From Bimastos eiseni (Eukaryota; Annelida; Clitellata; Crassiclitellata; Lumbricidae): 64,000 nt of DNA. Below, in pieces: positions 59,440 through 64,000 of the stretch. Position numbers and translations under genes: made by a program. Within the stretch, counting starts at the first letter, position 1; every line of letters starts with the position of its first letter. The stretch is taken from positions 27,649,411-27,713,410 of the forward strand of contig OY365817.1 in the NCBI GenBank assembly GCA_959347315.1, in the 5' to 3' direction. The notes under the pieces are model-generated. The model made no database searches, was not told the DNA's origin, and saw only the letters and a list, made by a program, of their open reading frames with translations.

Positions 59440-59600
59440 ACGATAAGGGTCGATCCTTTCTCGGAAATTATGGTTACGGCTGGGGAGCTCGAGGACGATG
59501 GCCAATCAGCGGCCGTGAAAAGGGTTTCCCCAACGACACGGATTTCCCTCTGAGAGACGTCAGGCCAATGGAAAATTAGAGGTTGCTAGAAACTGAGTTA
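59440..59600 (-). promoter_or_regulatory. Possible STAT promoter: paired CCAAT boxes
   Basis: A locally G+C-rich patch with GGCCAATCAGCGG (about 59499-59511) and AGGCCAATGGAAAA (about 59563-59576), two NF-Y-type CCAAT boxes about 65 bases apart. It lies 2.2 kb upstream of the STAT start codon, where a leader exon is expected because coding exon 1 begins with an acceptor. No TATA box. Could also serve an unseen gene to the right. Confidence 0.3.
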
Positions 59601-59639
59601 TGCTTCAATTATTAGGAAATGGCTGATGAAAATAAAAGT

Positions 59640-60980
59640 AATAATAATTATAATATAACACTTCAGTGATAATATCACGTATGCAACGTATGGTACGTAT
59701 GCAATATTATTGCATACGTACCATGTCATGAATACCAAGATTAACAGATATTTTCACTAAATCACTAAATCCCTGTAGTTTTCAAAAGGATGTTGTCAGG
59801 TTTTGTTTACTATTAAAGCCTATAATTATTTGCTGATGATAAATTGATATAAGCCTAATTATGGCTAATCATATATGACCTTATTATTGGTTTTAATTTT
59901 AGCAACATTTTACGGTGTGGCGCAATCTGTGTTGAATCATAATGAGCAACGTGAAATATGAAAGCAGATTTCTTTTTTAGCTAGCCAACTCCTCAATCAT
60001 TTTTGAGTAGCGTAGGCCTAATTGAACAGTCTGCGATTTGCGAGGCACAACTTTCACTTTTAACACTCGGGCAATCTGTTTGCGAAGAGTTTTCAAACGA
60101 CGGGTGGACCGCGGAGGATTCACAGATAGGACATAGGCAAAATGTGTTGAAGCCTAAATTAAGAATGAGGTTTAAGGGGCCTTAAGGCTAAACCGAAAGT
60201 CATAGCGTAGCCCAATTTTATCGGCGCACACTTAACGTTTGCCGCCCCCTTGCCTTTGCATGGGACGTACGTAGGCCCTATTTAGTTAAGAATTGCTGAA
60301 CAAATATAATAGGTTTCAGTATTAGGCTATCTTGAAGTGTTCCACCGTTAAAGTACCCTGGAGGTTGTATAGGTAATGAGTCATGACTAAGTAAATACAG
60401 ATTCATAATATCATCCACTTCCTCTTTTGTCGAAAACCACCTTGCGCCATATCACCACCTAGCGAATGTATTTGAAATTAACGCCACCTAGCGTGTCAAC
60501 TTCAATGTGTTCGATGTACATCATCGTGTTGAAGTAATAGTTTCAGTTTAACGACACTGTGATGACAACTTGACAAAGGTTATTAGCGTCGCCTCCTCTT
60601 TTATCCAGGCTTGGGACTGGCACTGCCATAGTACAAGCAGTGGTGGAGTTTGTGCGACGTGTCGCAAACGATAATTATTCGTTTGTTAGGAGAGCAAGTC
60701 GATTGACACACCGCAACAAAGTCAAGTCTAGACTCTAAACTAGAATATGCATTATTATTGTAGGCCTATGCCATTGTTCAACTAGGGACATCCAACCAAG
60801 CAACAGTGACGATCTTGTATAATACTTGCGTAATAGTTTCCTTGGGCTTCAGCAGGCAGGAGGAGAATTTTGTACCTCAGTGTCCGATCTGTCAGAAAAG
60901 AATCAAAGTGATCGGGTAGTGAAAATGTATGGGACAAGACTTGTAAGTAGGAAGACAATGCCTTCCAAGAGTGGCTGATC
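59640..60980. other. Intergenic, no gene
   Basis: 59660-59730 has an imperfect palindrome around CATGGTACGTATGCAATATT. 60590-60660 is the reversed copy of the GGCAGTGCCAGTCCCAAGC repeat. Open frame 60003-60185 has no recognised domain. Confidence 0.5.
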
Positions 60981-60982
60981 CA

Positions 60983-61414
60983 GGAGAGGAGAGGAGAGGA
61001 GAGGAGAGGAGAGGAGAGGAGAGGAGAGGAGAGGAGAGGAGAGGAGAGGAGAGGAGAGGAGAGGAGAGGAGAGGAGAGGAGAGGAGAGGAGAGGAGAGGA
61101 GAGGAGAGGAGAGGAGAGGAGAGGAGAGGAGAGGAGAGGAGAGGAGAGGAGAGGAGAGGAGAGGAGAGGAGAGGAGAGGAGAGGAGAGGAGAGGAGAGGA
61201 GAGGAGAGGAGAGGAGAGGAGAGGAGAGGAGAGGAGAGGAGAGGAGAGGAGAGGAGAGGAGAGGAGAGGAGAGGAGAGGAGAGGAGAGGAGAGGAGAGGA
61301 GAGGAGAGGAGAGGAGAGGAGAGGAGAGGAGAGGAGAGGAGAGGAGAGGAGAGGAGAGGAGAGGAGAGGAGAGGAGAGGAGAGGAGAGGAGAGGAGAGGA
61401 GAGGAGAGGAGAGG
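60983..61414. repeat. Perfect (GGAGA)n pentanucleotide array, about 432 bp
   Basis: About 86 uninterrupted copies of GGAGA with no visible mismatch. One strand is pure purine. Open frames of EERRG on the plus strand and LLSSP on the minus strand are products of the repeat. Purity implies recent expansion or an assembly-filled array. Confidence 0.97.
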
Positions 61415-61660
61415 CCTTTCATGCCATGCTAGACCATCTGTGTTGACGCTTTTGCACGTTGGCCGCTATAGACCGCGTTTACACACTCTTGTAAATGTAG
61501 CCTACATGTTTTCTATAGCGAACGTGTGACCAGACCTATTTCATTTTCCAGGGAATTAAAATTAATAGGGTCAGATCATTCACCGCCGCCGCCCATATAA
61601 ATGTGGTAAGGTAAAGAGTTAAAAAGAAAGAAATGATGTCATCGTATAATTGACTGTATT
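61415..61660. other. Spacer between two arrays
   Basis: About 245 bases of unique-looking sequence between the pentanucleotide and 13-bp arrays. No gene or known repeat seen. Confidence 0.5.
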
Positions 61661-61662
61661 AT

Positions 61663-61980
61663 ATGTCTGTATTGTATGTCTGTATTGTATGTCTGTATTG
61701 TATGTCTGTATTGTATGTCTGTATTGTATGTCTGTATTGTATGTCTGTATTGTATGTCTGTATTGTATGTCTGTATTGTATGTCTGTATTGTATGTCTGT
61801 ATTGTATGTCTGTATTGTATGTCTGTATTGTATGTCTGTATTGTATGTCTGTATTGTATGTCTGTATTGTATGTCTGTATTGTATGTCTGTATTGTATGT
61901 CTGTATTGTATGTCTGTATTGTATGTCTGTATTGTATGTCTGTATTGTATGTCTGTATTGTATGTCTGTATTGTATGTTT
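61663..61980 (+). repeat. 13-bp minisatellite TGTATTGTATGTC, about 24 units
   Basis: Nearly perfect 13-base units over about 318 bases, ending in the variant TGTATGTTTGCATTGCATG. Since 13 is not a multiple of three and no stop arises, five overlapping open frames occur on both strands; all are artefacts. The unit is the inverted relative of the 57310-57700 array. Confidence 0.96.
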
Positions 61981-61989
61981 GCATTGCAT

Positions 61990-64000
61990 GAAAACAATCT
62001 GACAAAACACAGAAGCGCTAACATTTAGTGGACAATAAAAGTAGCTAGAATTGAACAACAAACTCTAGTAGGGCCAAGATGTTTGACATGATGATGATCT
62101 GGGGATTATTTTGAGAGTTGTCTTTGGTTGGGAGAACGTGGTTGTGTGCGCATGGTATTATTCATGCCTGATCATCATCGTCATCGTCGTCGTCATCATC
62201 ACTATCATCGTCGTCATCATCATCATCGACATCGTCTTCGTCGTCGTCCTCCTCCAAATATGACGACGTTAAACTGTGGATTTATAATAGAAATGAAATT
62301 GGGCCCCTATTAGTAGTTGCTACTTCTGCTATAGTTTTGTGGACCTCATAAGCAGCAGATTGACCATTTTAGTTATAGCATAACCTGTATATAGGTGAGT
62401 TTAAAAACAAACTTGAAACAATGATCGCGTTATTTTTTTTACCACCCATGCAGTCCAACTTCAGGTCTTCTAATCCCAGTGTAAGGCTACAGAAATTAAG
62501 GCCATTTTGTGACAGCGAGTACAGATCTGTCGGTTATAGATTCAAGTAATATATTTGTAAAGATTTGGATGAGCAATTTAACCACTCTTTATGTTTTGCA
62601 TGTTTTTATGGCTCTAGGCCTATCTAATTCAAGCCTGAATGAGATATATGTAGGCCTATGTCCAACTTTGTGTGCATCTATGTTAGCCTGGATGTGTGTA
62701 CAAAGTATGTATGCACGCATCTGTGCATCAGTAAATCATATAGCGCAATTCTGCATCTCACAAAAAGCATATTATTTAATTAGAACTCGTCATTATCTGT
62801 CCGATAGAGGGCAACGACGTTATTCGGGACTCCCCAGTTACTCTGCTGTTCCTTGTTCCGCTGTTATATGTGGGTTCCGCAATCTGCCTCGTTCCACAGC
62901 CACTTATTCTCTTGAAGCAAAGGGGAAAGTACCTGTCAACCTCACGTAAGGGTCACGCATGCGTCGTGACCCCAATCCCTCCAGGTATCGCCCCATCGAC
63001 GACGGAGGGTGCTCAGCACGTGTCGGGTAATCTTTGGGTTAGACCTCCACCGCCGGCTCACCCACACGCGTTGGCGCACCGGGTACCACCTATGACCTGC
63101 ATCGAGCGTTCACGCGGAAAATTCCGAGCGTGTTTCGACCGAGTCGATTTTCGGGTTAATCTGAAGACGTTCTAAGTCCGACAGTATTTGTCTGAACCTT
63201 AGAAAATCCTGCCAAGCAAAGTTATACCTCTTCAGAACCGAAAATACATACAGACAATAAACTCTTAGTAGGCTTCCATAATATATACGTGACGCATATG
63301 TAAACTTTTTATACTTCTCTAAAAATGGCTACCCCTTACTTATTTAAAGACTATATCATAAAAACTAGTCGTAGGGGGCAAGAGGCCTACTTTATTATAC
63401 ATGAAAGACAATAATATTGACTCATTTCATTCACTCCATCTCTCTCTTTCCTTCTTTCATTCTTCGACGCACATTGCTCGCTACACTCTCAATTCTATCA
63501 CAGTCGATTTAAAGCAGAAATTCGCGTGAATACAAAGTATTAGCGATTCCATTTTATCACATGAGCATAAGTCCAACCTGTCAGTATGGTCTCCTACAGC
63601 TGAAACGTTTTCTTACTGAGCTCGCTAGGGGAGCTACCATAAAAAAATCCTATTGCAACTTAGCACTGCGCATATAAGTGGCTTTCAGTCTATCAATGTT
63701 TCCGAATGTCTGTCCATCTACACGCCTCAATATCTGTCTCCCTCTGTCTGTCTGTCTCTGACTATCTCTTTTTGTCTGTGCGGAGATTTCAACGCCTACA
63801 GTCTCTGATAGGATACTAATCATAATCGTGGCGAGCGTATCAACATGATTTTATCAAAGAGTGACAAAGACCCTTCAAGAAATTTCAAACATACTTTGTT
63901 AATATGCGAATTCTTTCACAATTGCATCATCGTGCGTGAGCATTGCTATAATTTATAAGATCGCGCGCGCACGAACTAACCATACAACCTAATCGATCCC
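61990..64000. other. Right end of window, no gene supported
   Basis: 62165-62255 is TCATCG/TCGTCG trinucleotide sequence. 62780-63175 is a locally G+C-richer stretch with open frames in two plus-strand registers (e.g. around FRNLPRSTATYSLEAKGK and RVPPMTCIERSRGKFRACFD) but no domain I recognise and no clear splice sites. 63420-63480 and 63720-63780 are CT/TCTG simple sequence. The last bases are GCGC-rich. Confidence 0.4.

Noticed and set aside
60892..61432. EERRG and LLSSP repeat proteins
   Set aside because: They are products of the perfect GGAGA array, with no independent start context, domain or flanking exons.
61619..62061. Several overlapping 108-140 codon frames (YRHTIQTYNTD and VLYVCIVCLYC)
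   Set aside because: The 13-bp array has no stop in any frame; the frames are artefacts of the repeat.

Overview
This window is nuclear DNA from an invertebrate animal. Genes are split into short exons with GT-AG introns, and intergenic and intronic DNA is full of microsatellites, minisatellites, tRNA-type SINEs, small inverted-repeat elements and decayed non-LTR retrotransposons. My best guess is a lancelet (amphioxus, Branchiostoma-like). The reason is that many introns begin with a minisatellite that starts at the 5' splice site and sometimes copies the exon-intron junction. To my memory such intronic 'mirage' minisatellites were described from amphioxus. The species is inference; the arrays are seen directly.

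Five genes could be modelled by hand with splice phases that close. (1) Positions 12-1806 (+) hold the last two coding exons of a pentameric ligand-gated ion channel (copy A); the rest lies left of the window. (2) 6241-13232 (+) is a complete paralogue (copy B): 8 exons, 361 aa, no visible signal peptide, an incomplete Cys-loop and a very short M3-M4 linker. The two are a tandem duplication that includes the 3' UTR. (3) 15543-18581 (+) is mitochondrial ribosomal protein L2: 4 exons, 322 aa, complete with a presequence. (4) 26380-21985 (-) is a retinoid X receptor: 5 coding exons, 483 aa, convergent with MRPL2. (5) 57294-39882 (-) is a STAT transcription factor: 19 coding exons, 862 aa, with all STAT domains and nearest STAT5/6 by eye.

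Layout: 0-13.5 kb is the channel pair; 13.5-15.5 kb is retrotransposon debris; 15.5-18.6 kb MRPL2; 18.6-22 kb intergenic; 22-26.4 kb RXR; 26.4-39.9 kb is RXR upstream sequence plus repeats with no gene I can support; 39.9-57.3 kb STAT; 57.3-64 kb is STAT upstream sequence with large, nearly perfect tandem arrays.

The genes do not form a pathway. RXR and STAT are both ligand- or cytokine-responsive transcription factors on the same strand, but nothing in the sequence shows a functional link. The most interesting signals are the repeated anchoring of minisatellites at 5' splice sites in three genes (two arrays in the channel keep frame) and the unusual channel pair.
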